Assembly: GCA_934754755.1 (NCBI GenBank)
Contig: CAKVJS010000005.1
Coordinates: 1 to 17,871 of the forward strand
Length of the DNA stretch: 17,871 nt
Direction of reading: 5' to 3'
DNA from: an uncultured Erysipelotrichales bacterium
GTDB lineage: Bacteria > Bacillota_I > Bacilli_A > Erysipelotrichales > Coprobacillaceae
The notes under the pieces are model-generated. The model was not told the origin of the DNA, ran no database searches, and worked only from the letters and a program-made list of their open reading frames with translations. A program made the translations under genes and the position numbers. Shown one piece after another: positions 8,430-16,882 of this stretch (positions are counted from its first letter, which is position 1; each line of letters begins with the position of its first letter).

Positions 8430-9102
8430 GTAATACTCCCTCTATTCTTTGTACGATGTCCTGTAGCTCTTGAAAGCGGGGTTGGCTCGCACTCATAGAT
8501 TGCATAATATTTGTATATAAGGCATGTTGTTTCTTCCACTTTTCAATGAATAAGGGATCCTTATTACTGCGTAAAATGGGACCAAAGAGAATATCATCTT
8601 GCGTATATACTTTTGTTTTATATTTAGTAACAATGATTATTTCATATATGTGTCCACTATCTTTTACCATTTGTTCATCGACAATATGCCAGTTTTTATT
8701 TGCGATATAACTACGCAAATGATCTGTATTTGCATTGGCCTGAAAAAACATAGTACGAATCGAATCTACATAGTTCGAATGCCGATTTAATATTTCTGTT
8801 ATCAGGTAGGAACCCATACCTGCTAGTACTAACATATCTACGTGTTTATGTAAGATAGGATCTAATCCATTACCCTGCAGGGCAGTAATTTGCTTTTCTA
8901 ATCCATATTTATGAATCGTTTCCTTAGAACTTTGATAGGGTCCTTTGGCAACATCACAGGCGTACACATGTTTGACTATATCATTTTGTATCAGAAAACA
9001 AGGTAAATAGGCATGATCTGTTCCGATATCGGCTACTATATCACCCTGTTTATAAGTTGCAATCAAGTCGCTTAGTTTTTTTAATCGATGAGAAATCTTC
9101 AT
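8419..9102 (-). CDS. trmK: tRNA (adenine-22-N1)-methyltransferase
   Basis: A 227-residue class I SAM-dependent methyltransferase. The N-terminus RLKKLSDLI is followed by the SAM-binding loop VADIGTDHAYLP (residues 23-34), and GMGSYLITEIL marks the region around motif IV. This matches TrmK (B. subtilis YqfN), which makes m1A22 in certain tRNAs. The C-terminal part is helical and predicted to be a coiled coil as in the family. The start lies 2 bp after the sigA stop codon, and trmK is followed by the overlapping nif3, the order seen in B. subtilis downstream of sigA. Confidence 0.93.
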   Translation of the reverse strand: MKISHRLKKLSDLIATYKQGDIVADIGTDHAYLPCFLIQNDIVKHVYACDVAKGPYQSSKETIHKYGLEKQITALQGNGLDPILHKHVDMLVLAGMGSYLITEILNRHSNYVDSIRTMFFQANANTDHLRSYIANKNWHIVDEQMVKDSGHIYEIIIVTKYKTKVYTQDDILFGPILRSNKDPLFIEKWKKQHALYTNIMQSMSASQPRFQELQDIVQRIEGVLHES

Positions 9103-9104
9103 TA

Positions 9105-10340
9105 TTATCGATCCAAAAAGTCCTTTAGCCGTTTCGAGCGTGATGGGTGTTTTAATTTCCGTAAGGCTTTCGCTTCAATTTGGCGAATACGTTCGCGGGT
9201 AACATTAAATTCTTTACCTACCTCTTCTAATGTTCGGGTCCTACCATCATCCAAACCGAAACGAAGTCGTAGTACTTTTTCTTCTCGATCCGTAAGTTCT
9301 AGTAACACTTCATTTAATTCATCTTTTAATAATTCGTTAGCAGCATAGTCATTGGGTGACATGGCCCCTTCATCTTCAATAAAGTCACCTAAGTGAGAGT
9401 CATCTTCTTCCCCAATCGGTGTTTCCAAAGAAACTGGTTCTAGCGATATCTTTTGAATTTCACGAACCTTTTCAGCAGTCATCGTATCCATGCGTGAGGC
9501 AATTTCATCAGCTGTGGGTTCTCTCCCTAGTTCTTGGATTAATTGTCGTTGAATACGAGTCAATTTATTAATCGTTTCAACCATATGAACCGGTACTCGA
9601 ATGGTTCTAGCTTGATCCGCAATAGCCCGCGTAATCGCCTGACGAATCCACCATGTCGCATACGTTGAGAATTTAAATCCTTTTGTATAATCAAATTTTT
9701 CCACTGCCTTGATAAGTCCCATATTCCCTTCTTGAATTAAATCAAGAAATAACATACCTCTACCTACATACCGCTTGGCTATTGATACGACAAGGCGTAA
9801 ATTGGCAGCTGCCAATTCTTTCTTTGCGATATCATTACCTTCGAGAATTTTTTTAGCGAGTTCAATTTCATCATCATGAGTTAACAATTCCACACGTCCA
9901 ATTTCTTTTAAATACATTTTAACTGGGTCATTAATTTTAACATTGCTACCCAATTGATTTTCATCTAGATCGTGTTGTGCATCTTTCGCATGATACAAAT
10001 TAAGTGTATCCCCAGTCATCATGTCAAAGTCACCCGCGAAATCTAAATCCGGTGTATCATCATGAAGGTGTGCATCATCTAATTCTGAGACAGGTGGCAC
10101 ATTCGCCAATAATTCCTCATCCTCTACCTCGAGTTCATCTAATCCATCTGAAATATCTATATGTTGTTCTCCAATAAAGGTCAACAATTCTTCTGCTAAA
10201 TGATCATCCAAATCGTATGTTGATAAATAGGTATCAATTTTTTCTTGGGTTAATCTATCTTCATTCTTCCGTGCATCTTCTAATATGATTTGTTTTAAAT
10301 CTTCAAAAGAAACGGCCGCTACTTTATTTTGTTTCTTCAT
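9105..10340 (-). CDS. sigA: Primary RNA polymerase sigma factor
   Basis: A 411-residue RpoD/SigA. Residues 1-75 form the acidic helical region 1.1, followed by an Asp/Glu-rich linker. Region 1.2 contains [16 protein letters not shown]. Region 2 contains [20 protein letters not shown] and the -10-reading helix [14 protein letters not shown] near residue 230. Region 3.0 contains [12 protein letters not shown], with the His and Glu that contact extended -10 elements in E. coli RpoD. The region 4.2 helix-turn-helix begins at Thr370 ([20 protein letters not shown]). It follows dnaG by a single base and AAGGAG lies in the end of dnaG: the macromolecular synthesis arrangement, here without rpsU. Confidence 0.98.
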   Translation of the reverse strand: MKKQNKVAAVSFEDLKQIILEDARKNEDRLTQEKIDTYLSTYDLDDHLAEELLTFIGEQHIDISDGLDELEVEDEELLANVPPVSELDDAHLHDDTPDLDFAGDFDMMTGDTLNLYHAKDAQHDLDENQLGSNVKINDPVKMYLKEIGRVELLTHDDEIELAKKILEGNDIAKKELAAANLRLVVSIAKRYVGRGMLFLDLIQEGNMGLIKAVEKFDYTKGFKFSTYATWWIRQAITRAIADQARTIRVPVHMVETINKLTRIQRQLIQELGREPTADEIASRMDTMTAEKVREIQKISLEPVSLETPIGEEDDSHLGDFIEDEGAMSPNDYAANELLKDELNEVLLELTDREEKVLRLRFGLDDGRTRTLEEVGKEFNVTRERIRQIEAKALRKLKHPSRSKRLKDFLDR

Positions 10341-10341
10341 C

Positions 10342-12123
10342 TTAACTCTCCTTTAGTGCGATGATTTCTTGTAAAATTTTTGCCTTTTGAATGGGATCAA
10401 ATGTCTCATGCAACGTTTTCTTTAAATCATTCTTCTGGGCGATCACCGCCCGCTGTTTTATAGTTTCAATATAATCATCGATCGGGCTAAAATCATATGT
10501 GACTTTATTTTCTTCGTTATCCTTTATGGATCGCAGGGATAATTGCGAAATGTCAATTATATTTTGGACTATTTTATCATTTTCAATACTGTTAATTAAA
10601 TCAGCGATTTCTAGTGTCGCATGTTCTCGATAGTAATCAACAATGTAACAAGCAATAATATGATATATTTCGTTGTACATAAAACCTAACTTTTGTTCAT
10701 AACGTAAGGAAACTTCTTTGTCCTCTAACATGTAATACAATAAGCTTTTTTCTGCCTGCACATACTTGTCTATGAGCTGTCTATTTTCACCATAACTTCT
10801 AGCTATCGGAAAAAAAGATATCCGATGGTCTTGTTGAAGTGTCTGCAAGGATCGTAAAATGGTTTCTTTTTCAAATCCCGATTTCTTTTCTAACAATCCT
10901 GCATAGTATTCTTGATCAATAGGATCATCAATCGTACGAATCAGCTCTATCATTTTTTCTAAGTAGGCCTTTTTTTCTTCATAATTTTCCATATTCGTAT
11001 GGCTATAATAATATTGCATCAAAAATGGAATTGGTGCCTCGGCATGCTTTACCATAGATAGTAATTCAGTGCTCCCTTTTTGTTGTTCTATCTCATCAGG
11101 ATCACTTCCTAGCGGTAGAGCTATGATATGGACACTAAACTGATTTTTTTCCAACAACTCTATCATTTTTAATGTTGCCTTTTGACCTGCTTCATCGCCA
11201 TCCATGCATAGATAAATATCATTAGATAGTCGTCGTATATCGGATAAGTGCTCGGTAGTCAGGGCAGTACCCATAAGGGCAACCACATTTTTTTGACCAG
11301 CACGATGCCATGCAATCACGTCCATAAATCCTTCGCACAATATAATGAATCCTTCTTTTCTAGCACTATCGATTGCCCGATGATAGTTAAATAAAATATT
11401 TCCTTTATTAAAGATGGGCGATTCAGGGGAGTTCATATACTTCGCTTCGTCTGGATTTCTGGAATGAAAAACACGCCCACTAAAGCCAATGATGGATCCA
11501 TCTTTATTATGGATTGGAAACATAATGCGATCTCTAAAGCGATCTTGATTGGTTTTTGATTCTATGATTAAGCCACTTTTATACATATCCAACAAAGAAA
11601 AATCTTGCTTTTGAAAAGCGGTTAACAATATCGATCGTGGCACTGAATAGCCAATTTGAAAGGTTTCAATAATAGCATCATTAATACCTCTTTTATGTAA
11701 ATATTCTTTCGCTGCCAACCCCGATTTAGTTTGCAGATAATGACCATAAATTTTGCTAGCCTCTTCATGCATTTGATACAATGGTTGCAATTTCTCATCT
11801 ATTTTTTTTACTGGCGCATCGATATGATAGTCGCCAATATCAACGTGCCCAATAGAAGCTACTTTACTAATTGCCTGTCCATACGAAATATGTAAGTATT
11901 CTTTTAAGAAAGTAAATACATTTCCCCCATTATGACAAACAAAACACATATAAATTTGTTTGGATTGCGAAATCGATAAAGAAGGATTTGAATCATCATG
12001 AAAGGGACAGATGGTTGTATAGTTCCTTCCCTTCTTTTGGAGGGGCAAGTAAGAACCAATGACTTCAACTATATCTACACTTTGTCTTATTTCATCTATT
12101 TTTTGTGATGGTAATCGTGGCAC
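10342..12123 (-). CDS. dnaG: DNA primase
   Basis: A 593-residue DnaG that makes RNA primers at replication forks. The N-terminal CHC2 zinc ribbon has Cys39, His42, Cys60 and Cys63. The TOPRIM catalytic domain shows EGFMD (Glu264-Asp268) and DGDEAG (Asp308, Asp310). The last ~150 residues are poorly conserved and would be the DnaB-interacting domain. The start is GTG at 12123, supported by AAGGAGGGG just upstream in the 17-bp gap after glyQS; the resulting N-terminus [12 protein letters not shown] fits the family. dnaG-sigA adjacency is widely conserved in Bacillota. Confidence 0.97.
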   Translation of the reverse strand: MPRLPSQKIDEIRQSVDIVEVIGSYLPLQKKGRNYTTICPFHDDSNPSLSISQSKQIYMCFVCHNGGNVFTFLKEYLHISYGQAISKVASIGHVDIGDYHIDAPVKKIDEKLQPLYQMHEEASKIYGHYLQTKSGLAAKEYLHKRGINDAIIETFQIGYSVPRSILLTAFQKQDFSLLDMYKSGLIIESKTNQDRFRDRIMFPIHNKDGSIIGFSGRVFHSRNPDEAKYMNSPESPIFNKGNILFNYHRAIDSARKEGFIILCEGFMDVIAWHRAGQKNVVALMGTALTTEHLSDIRRLSNDIYLCMDGDEAGQKATLKMIELLEKNQFSVHIIALPLGSDPDEIEQQKGSTELLSMVKHAEAPIPFLMQYYYSHTNMENYEEKKAYLEKMIELIRTIDDPIDQEYYAGLLEKKSGFEKETILRSLQTLQQDHRISFFPIARSYGENRQLIDKYVQAEKSLLYYMLEDKEVSLRYEQKLGFMYNEIYHIIACYIVDYYREHATLEIADLINSIENDKIVQNIIDISQLSLRSIKDNEENKVTYDFSPIDDYIETIKQRAVIAQKNDLKKTLHETFDPIQKAKILQEIIALKES

Positions 12124-12140
12124 GATACCCCTCCTTTTGC

Positions 12141-13514
12141 TTAAAAAGTAATCGCCTTTTGAAGATAGGCTACGAGTTGATCAATAGGTAAACGGATTTG
12201 TTCCATCGTATCACGATCTCGCAAAGTAACACATTCATCCTCTAAGGTATCGAAGTCTACAGTAACACAAAAGGGTGTCCCAATGGCATCCTGACGCCGA
12301 TATCGTTTTCCAATTTGACCCGTAACATCAAAATCTGCCATAAAATATTGACTTACTTGTTGATACACTTCCGTTGCTTTATCACTAAGTTTTTTAGTTA
12401 GTGGTAAGATCGCTACTTTACAAGGGGCAATGCTTGGATGCAGGCGCATGACAATGCGAGATTGTCCATCGTCCAATTCCTCTACCTGATAGCTATCACA
12501 TAAAATGGCTAATAGAAGTCGTTCTACACCAACCGATGGCTCGATAACATAGGGAACGAATTTTTCATTCGTTGTAGGATCTAAATATTCTAAACTCTTT
12601 TTAGAATGTTCCATATGATTTTGTAAATCATAATCGGTACGATCAGCTATTCCCCATAATTCTCCCCAACCAAAGGGATATCTATACTCAATGTCGCTTG
12701 TTGCCTTAGAATAAAAGGATAATTCCTCTTTTTCATGATCACGAATACGGATATTGTCTTCTTGTAATTGTAACTTTTGTAAAAAATTATGACATTGCTC
12801 TTTCCAGTATGCGAACCATTCTAAATCACTATCCGGTTTACAGAAAAATTCAATTTCCATTTGTTCAAATTCTCTGGTTCTAAAGATAAAGTTACCCGGA
12901 GTAATCTCATTTCTAAATGCCTTACCAATTTGCGCAATACCAAAAGGTATTTTTTTTCGAGAGGTACGAGCAATATTTTTAAAATTCACAAAGATTCCTT
13001 GGGCTGTTTCCGGCCGCAAATATACAACATCCTTGGCATCTTCAACAACACCCATATAGGTTTCAAACATCAATTTGAATTGGCGGACATCGGTAAAGTC
13101 CATCTTATTACATACCGGACAAACAATATTATGTTCTTGGATATAGGCAATGGTTTGTTCCTCTGACCAACCCTCACAGTGAACCGTATCATCATACGCT
13201 TCAATCAACTTATCGGCACGATGTCTAGTTTTACAGGATTTACAATCAATGAGTGGATCCGAAAAACTATGTACATGACCAGAAGCTTGCCAAACCTTAG
13301 GATTCATAAAAATAGCCGAATCCAAGCCAACGTTATACGGTGATTGTTGTACAAAATGTTTCCACCATAATTGTTTTATATTATTTTTTAGTTCTACTCC
13401 TAACGGACCATAATCCCAAGTATTCGCTAAACCATCATAAATTTCAGAACCCTGATATATATATCCGGTTGCTTTTGCATGATTTACGATCGTATCCATA
13501 TCCTTATTCTTCAT
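12141..13514 (-). CDS. glyQS: Glycyl-tRNA synthetase, single-chain dimeric type
   Basis: A 457-residue class II aminoacyl-tRNA synthetase of the alpha-2 type. The N-terminus contains GYIYQGSEIYDGLANTWDYG, the glycine-enzyme signature. A zinc site is suggested by Cys91/Cys94 and Cys132/Cys135. Motif 2 is FRNEITPGNFIFRTREFEQ (200-218) and motif 3 is EPSVGVERLLLAIL; a C-terminal anticodon-binding domain follows (VAILPLTKK onward). B. subtilis uses the unrelated two-subunit GlyQ/GlyS at this same map position, so the enzyme type differs while the locus is kept. AGGAG lies about 5 nt before the ATG. The leader is only about 80 nt from the promoter candidate, too short for a T-box. Confidence 0.96.
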   Translation of the reverse strand: MKNKDMDTIVNHAKATGYIYQGSEIYDGLANTWDYGPLGVELKNNIKQLWWKHFVQQSPYNVGLDSAIFMNPKVWQASGHVHSFSDPLIDCKSCKTRHRADKLIEAYDDTVHCEGWSEEQTIAYIQEHNIVCPVCNKMDFTDVRQFKLMFETYMGVVEDAKDVVYLRPETAQGIFVNFKNIARTSRKKIPFGIAQIGKAFRNEITPGNFIFRTREFEQMEIEFFCKPDSDLEWFAYWKEQCHNFLQKLQLQEDNIRIRDHEKEELSFYSKATSDIEYRYPFGWGELWGIADRTDYDLQNHMEHSKKSLEYLDPTTNEKFVPYVIEPSVGVERLLLAILCDSYQVEELDDGQSRIVMRLHPSIAPCKVAILPLTKKLSDKATEVYQQVSQYFMADFDVTGQIGKRYRRQDAIGTPFCVTVDFDTLEDECVTLRDRDTMEQIRLPIDQLVAYLQKAITF

Positions 13515-13538
13515 AAACTCTCCTCTTTTTTACATATG

Positions 13539-13573
13539 AAAAACTTGGTTTCGTGTTTTACAGCCAACCAAGT
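13539..13573 (-). terminator. Terminator-like hairpin in the glyQS leader
   Basis: On the minus strand ACTTGGTT and AACCAAGT form an 8-bp stem with a 15-nt loop, followed directly by a T tract. It ends about 24 nt before the glyQS start codon and lies downstream of the only good promoter candidate in the gap. It either ends transcripts from the era-recO operon or acts as an attenuator for glyQS. Confidence 0.55.
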
Positions 13574-13601
13574 CAACTATAGTATTCTATTTCATGCTAT
13601 G

Positions 13602-13630
13602 AACATACCCTTATAGTTGTTATTTGTCAA
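13602..13630 (-). promoter_or_regulatory. Promoter candidate for the glyQS-dnaG-sigA series
   Basis: A perfect TTGACA (minus strand, 13625-13630) and TATGTT (13602-13607) are 17 bp apart. Predicted start is near 13595. The -10 matches consensus at four of six positions. An 8-bp inverted repeat CCCTTATA/TATAAGGG (13608-13615 and 13636-13643) covers the spacer and the preceding stop codon. Confidence 0.5.
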
Positions 13631-13634
13631 CCAA

Positions 13635-14573
13635 TTATAAGGGTTCTTGATTTTTAGCTCTTTCATTTAGCCAATCTAATATATCTCGATACACTTCTTT
13701 TCGTTTTACCTCATGTAAAATATCAGCCCTACAGTCTTCGTATAGTTTTAATGTTACGTCTTGCACGACATGATTTACATATTGTTTGTATAACCAAGTT
13801 GGTCCTTTACCCATATTGCCGAAAACATCGCGCTTGCCTGATAGTATAAAGATCGGCAAGTGGGACGGTTGGCGATATTTCTTTTCTAATTGTTTCATTC
13901 GGCTAACTACATGCATAATGTCTTTATAAGATTGATTCGTATATAGTAATTGAGTAAGTGGATCTTTTTGATATCGTCTTCTTTCCTGTCCATCGGAGGT
14001 AAGATAATCAATATTTGTTTTGAGTGGTAAAAAAGGAAGATTCCATCTCCGATTCAATCGATGAAAAAGCCAAGAACTATAACTATTTTTGCCCTGTAAC
14101 AAAGTACATAGATGCATTCGTAACCGATCAATGTAAAACGCATTACTTTTACCCATTGTCCCCATTAAAATAGCTCCTTGGATCGTTTCCCCATAGAGGC
14201 ACATGTATTGGCGCAATACATAAGAGCCAAACTGATTGGCCAACATAAAATACGATAAATCAGGATACTGTTGACTGATAATCATATGCAATCGGCGCAT
14301 ATCGGCCACCAGTGTTTTCTCTGCTTTGCCTGGCCCAAAGGATCCAGGGCGAGCATTATGCAAAGAAGTACCATGACCCGGAAAGTCACTAACAACGACA
14401 ACATACCCTTGAAGCGCTAGAAATTCAGCGAAGCGAGTATATCTATCCTTATATTCACCAATTCCATGATGTATTTGGACAATAGCCTTATGTCGGATCA
14501 TAGCGATCGGCGTATAAATATCATAATAGATATGTGTTTTTGTATAAGATGTGAAAGTATCCGTATGTTTCAT
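13635..14573 (-). CDS. Alpha/beta-hydrolase-like protein, probably catalytically inactive (lysophospholipase/S33 family)
   Basis: A 312-residue protein with the fold landmarks of the Ser-aminopeptidase S33/monoacylglycerol-lipase group: oxyanion-loop segment IHHGIGEYKDRYTRFAEFLA (34-53), SDFPGHGTS (62-70) and the acid-loop ILSGKRDVFG with Asp249. The nucleophile elbow, normally GxSxG, reads ALA-Asn-Gln-Phe-Gly at 112-116, so Gln114 (codon CAG) stands where the catalytic Ser should be. The His loop, normally RHExLNE, reads RADILHE, so Ala283 replaces the catalytic His. The frame is intact. I infer a pseudoenzyme; binding or scaffolding roles are possible. There is no signal peptide. It lies 13 bp after recO with a clear AAGGAG, so it is expressed with era-recO. 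Confidence 0.85.
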   Translation of the reverse strand: MKHTDTFTSYTKTHIYYDIYTPIAMIRHKAIVQIHHGIGEYKDRYTRFAEFLALQGYVVVVSDFPGHGTSLHNARPGSFGPGKAEKTLVADMRRLHMIISQQYPDLSYFMLANQFGSYVLRQYMCLYGETIQGAILMGTMGKSNAFYIDRLRMHLCTLLQGKNSYSSWLFHRLNRRWNLPFLPLKTNIDYLTSDGQERRRYQKDPLTQLLYTNQSYKDIMHVVSRMKQLEKKYRQPSHLPIFILSGKRDVFGNMGKGPTWLYKQYVNHVVQDVTLKLYEDCRADILHEVKRKEVYRDILDWLNERAKNQEPL

Positions 14574-14586
14574 ATACCACCTCTCC

Positions 14587-15342
14587 TTATCCTTCCATAC
14601 GCTCTAGTTGTTTAATAAATTGTCGACTATGTAATCTAATACCAGTATATTCATCAACCAACGATTCCATGATCGTTACGATCTCCCATAATTCATCAGA
14701 TGTAGTATGAATTTTATCTAGGATTGAGAAATCACCTTTATTAATGTATCTAAACGCCTGTAAAATTGATTTCGAAAATGATTTATCATAGGATGCTTGG
14801 CAGTTTTGACAAACAAATCCACCATCCGCAATACTCACCCCCGATATGGCATGCACATTACCACAATGTATACAACCATCTACCTGCGGTGAGGAACCAG
14901 TGATTTTTAATACAAAAGCATTGAATAAACAATAAAGTAGTTCCGGCGATTTACCTGCCTCTAATTCTTGCATCGATTGCATAAAGAAATCATAGATATA
15001 AGCATTTGGTTCATTATCTGCCACACATTTATACATACACTCCATAAAATAACTCGCATATGCTTCCTGTATGATATCTTCCTTAATATGGCGATACAAG
15101 CAAATCGGCACAGCCTGTAATAAGGTTGAGATGCCAGGTCGCAGGATACAGCGAAATTCACTTTCAGTAAGTGGTTGACAGCCTGCTGCATTTTTACTTT
15201 TGATCTTTTGTACTCCTCTAGCTAACAGAGATAATTTACCATAGTCTCTCGTTAGTACATAAATAATCGCATCGTTTTCCTTATACACCATAGATTTTAA
15301 AACAAAACCTGGGACAACCGTTTCCTTAGTATTCATCCTCAT
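14587..15342 (-). CDS. recO: DNA repair protein RecO
   Basis: A 251-residue RecO, which with RecR helps load RecA on single-stranded DNA and anneals strands. The N-terminal OB-fold part has the family pattern GFVLKSMVYKENDAIIYVLT then GKLSLLARGVQK. The C-terminal part has a four-cysteine zinc site at Cys157/Cys160 (CIHC) and Cys178/Cys181 (CQNC). The length is typical. The start ATG at 15342 overlaps era by 17 bp; a second in-frame ATG at 15336 is also possible because neither has a strong Shine-Dalgarno sequence. era-recO adjacency is conserved in Bacillota. Confidence 0.95.
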   Translation of the reverse strand: MRMNTKETVVPGFVLKSMVYKENDAIIYVLTRDYGKLSLLARGVQKIKSKNAAGCQPLTESEFRCILRPGISTLLQAVPICLYRHIKEDIIQEAYASYFMECMYKCVADNEPNAYIYDFFMQSMQELEAGKSPELLYCLFNAFVLKITGSSPQVDGCIHCGNVHAISGVSIADGGFVCQNCQASYDKSFSKSILQAFRYINKGDFSILDKIHTTSDELWEIVTIMESLVDEYTGIRLHSRQFIKQLERMEG

Positions 15343-16219
15343 TATACCCTAACTCTTTTAAATACCTCGGTTTGTTACGCCAGTCCTTTTCCACCTTTAC
15401 GTACAAGGAAAGATGTATGGGTGCTTGTAGAAACTTCTTACAATCTCTTCTGGCGGCCTCCCGTATTTTCTTGATCGTGGCCCCTTGTTTACCAATAATA
15501 ATACCCTTTTGTGATTTTCGATTGACTATAATCGTGGCTTCTACTTCTACCTCACCATGATCCGTCTGTTGCATCTTTTCCATCACAATAGCCACATTAT
15601 GTGGCAATTCATCGTGCGTATAGAAGATAACTTTTTCTCGAATATATTCAGCGATAATAAATCGTTCGGGATGATCGGTAAGCTGTTGCTTGTCATAGTA
15701 ACAATTTCCTTCTGGTAAATATTGTTCCATCACTTGCAACAATCGATCCACATTTATATTCGTTTTAGCACTAAGAGGAATAATTTCCGCAAAAGGCAGT
15801 AGCCCTTGCCATTCTTGAATCTTTTGGATAACTTGTTCATTGGAAACCAAATCAACCTTTGTTAATACTAAAAAAATAGGCGTTTTATTTTCCTTGAGCC
15901 GTTCTATAATAAAACGATCACCACGGCCAATGGTTTCATTAGCAGGTGCTAGAAATAATATAATTTCTACACCAAAAACACTATTTAAAGCAATTTTATT
16001 CATGAAATTCCCTAATGAATCTTGTGGTTTATGAATTCCTGGTGTATCAACAAATACAACTTGCATATGTTCCGTAGTATAAATACCCTGAATCGTATTA
16101 CGAGTTGTCTGTGCTGTATCTGACATAATCGCTAATTTGGTTTGTAATATTTGATTTAATAGTGATGATTTGCCTACATTAGGCCGACCAACAATACTAA
16201 CAAATCCAGATTTAAACAT
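15326..16219 (-). CDS. era: GTPase Era
   Basis: A 297-residue Era, the GTPase that assists 16S rRNA 3'-end maturation and 30S assembly. GTPase motifs are G1 GRPNVGKSS (11-19), switch I TAQTTRN, G3 DTPG (58-61), G4 TKVD (120-123; Thr in place of the usual Asn) and G5 SAK (150-152). The C-terminal KH RNA-binding domain has the GxxG loop GKQG at 243-246 within IIVNRKSQKGIIIGKQG. The start is supported by AAGGAG. It is 20 bp downstream of ybeY, and both proteins act on late 16S rRNA processing. dgkA and cdd, which separate ybeY and era in B. subtilis, are absent. Confidence 0.97.
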   Translation of the reverse strand: MFKSGFVSIVGRPNVGKSSLLNQILQTKLAIMSDTAQTTRNTIQGIYTTEHMQVVFVDTPGIHKPQDSLGNFMNKIALNSVFGVEIILFLAPANETIGRGDRFIIERLKENKTPIFLVLTKVDLVSNEQVIQKIQEWQGLLPFAEIIPLSAKTNINVDRLLQVMEQYLPEGNCYYDKQQLTDHPERFIIAEYIREKVIFYTHDELPHNVAIVMEKMQQTDHGEVEVEATIIVNRKSQKGIIIGKQGATIKKIREAARRDCKKFLQAPIHLSLYVKVEKDWRNKPRYLKELGYNEDEY

Positions 16220-16239
16220 GACAACACTCCTTATAAAAT

Positions 16240-16704
16240 TTATCGATTGATATGTAATGCGCTTAATATACTTTCCTGCAAAGCGTTCATCGCTTCTTCT
16301 TCCTCTTTTTGCATGTGGTCAAAACCTAACAAGTGTAATAAACCGTGCGTAAATAAAAAACAAATTTCTCGATCCAAACTATGACCGTATTCACTAGCCT
16401 GTTGTTTCGCTCGATCGACTGATATAAAAATATCCCCTATACATCTAGGAGCTCCCTTTACTTCCATAGCGCCATTATCCTCTAAGGCAAAACTAATCAC
16501 ATCCGTTGGTTTGTCTAGATGGCGATAGGTGCGATTCAACTCTTGTATTTTTGGATTATCTACAAATACACAAGACATTTCAATATCCTCTGTAATTTGT
16601 AGTTGTAGACAGGTCTGTTTAACAATAGAAATAAATATATCATCATATGATTGCGTAAAATTAGTAACCTCATTTAGTAATGCTAGATCAATACTCATAC
16701 CCAT
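16240..16704 (-). CDS. ybeY: rRNA maturation RNase YbeY
   Basis: A 154-residue YbeY, a metal-dependent endoribonuclease implicated in 16S rRNA 3'-end maturation and ribosome quality control. The zinc motif H-x3-H-x5-H is at His120, His124 and His130 (HGLLHLLGFDH). Other family strings are CVFVDN, LNRTYRHLDKPTDVISFA and GDIFIS. ATG 16704 or ATG 16698 could be the start; the second gives MSIDLALL, closer to homologues. The only Shine-Dalgarno sequence, AAAGGAG at 16733-16739, is 28 nt from ATG 16704 with a perfect hairpin between them. ybeY starts the operon here, whereas in B. subtilis phoH and pgpH precede it. Confidence 0.95.
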   Translation of the reverse strand: MGMSIDLALLNEVTNFTQSYDDIFISIVKQTCLQLQITEDIEMSCVFVDNPKIQELNRTYRHLDKPTDVISFALEDNGAMEVKGAPRCIGDIFISVDRAKQQASEYGHSLDREICFLFTHGLLHLLGFDHMQKEEEEAMNALQESILSALHINR

Positions 16705-16707
16705 GTA

Positions 16708-16739
16708 ATCAAAACAAATGATTGTTTTGATGCTCCTTT
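16708..16739 (-). promoter_or_regulatory. Hairpin between Shine-Dalgarno sequence and start codon of ybeY
   Basis: Minus-strand AAAGGAG (16733-16739) is followed after one base by a perfect 10-bp stem ATCAAAACAA/TTGTTTTGAT with a 4-nt loop (16708-16731), then TAC and ATG 16704. Folding would shorten the effective spacing from 28 nt to 4 nt (or 10 nt to ATG 16698). No other ribosome binding site is visible. Confidence 0.75.
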
Positions 16740-16751
16740 CCTTATTTCTTT

Positions 16752-16760
16752 AGTATACCA
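16752..16760 (-). promoter_or_regulatory. Extended -10 promoter of the ybeY operon
   Basis: Minus-strand TGGTATACT gives TG-n-TATACT. There is no good -35. Predicted start is near 16745, so the transcript would begin only a few bases before the AAAGGAG of ybeY. Confidence 0.5.
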
Positions 16761-16824
16761 TAACCTTTTATATTTATCATCCGCAAAGCTATATTTCATC
16801 TATAGAAAAAGATTGTGATCATTC

Positions 16825-16860
16825 ATAACGCTTACTATGATATATAACAAGTGTTATACT
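16825..16860 (+). promoter_or_regulatory. Extended -10 promoter and overlapping inverted repeat for the NrdD-tail-like gene
   Basis: TGTTATACT (16852-16860) is an extended -10; a weak TTACTA at 16832-16837 is 17 bp upstream. ATAACGCTT (16825-16833) and AAGTGTTAT (16849-16857) form an inverted repeat with one mismatch that covers both elements, a possible operator. AAGGAGG at 16868-16874 is the ribosome binding site. Confidence 0.5.
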
Positions 16861-16882
16861 ATAGAAAAAGGAGGTAACGAAT

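Noticed and set aside
9088..9348. Plus-strand ORF rich in Ser and Arg opposite sigA
   Set aside because: It mirrors the conserved sigA C-terminus on the other strand and has no ribosome binding site.
13515..13634. T-box riboswitch before glyQS
   Set aside because: The gap is only 120 bp and no T-box core sequence or long stem I is visible.
16705..16722. Upstream AUU or AUC start for ybeY to fix the odd Shine-Dalgarno spacing
   Set aside because: It would add residues not found in YbeY homologues, whose N-termini align with MSIDLALL; the hairpin explains the spacing better.
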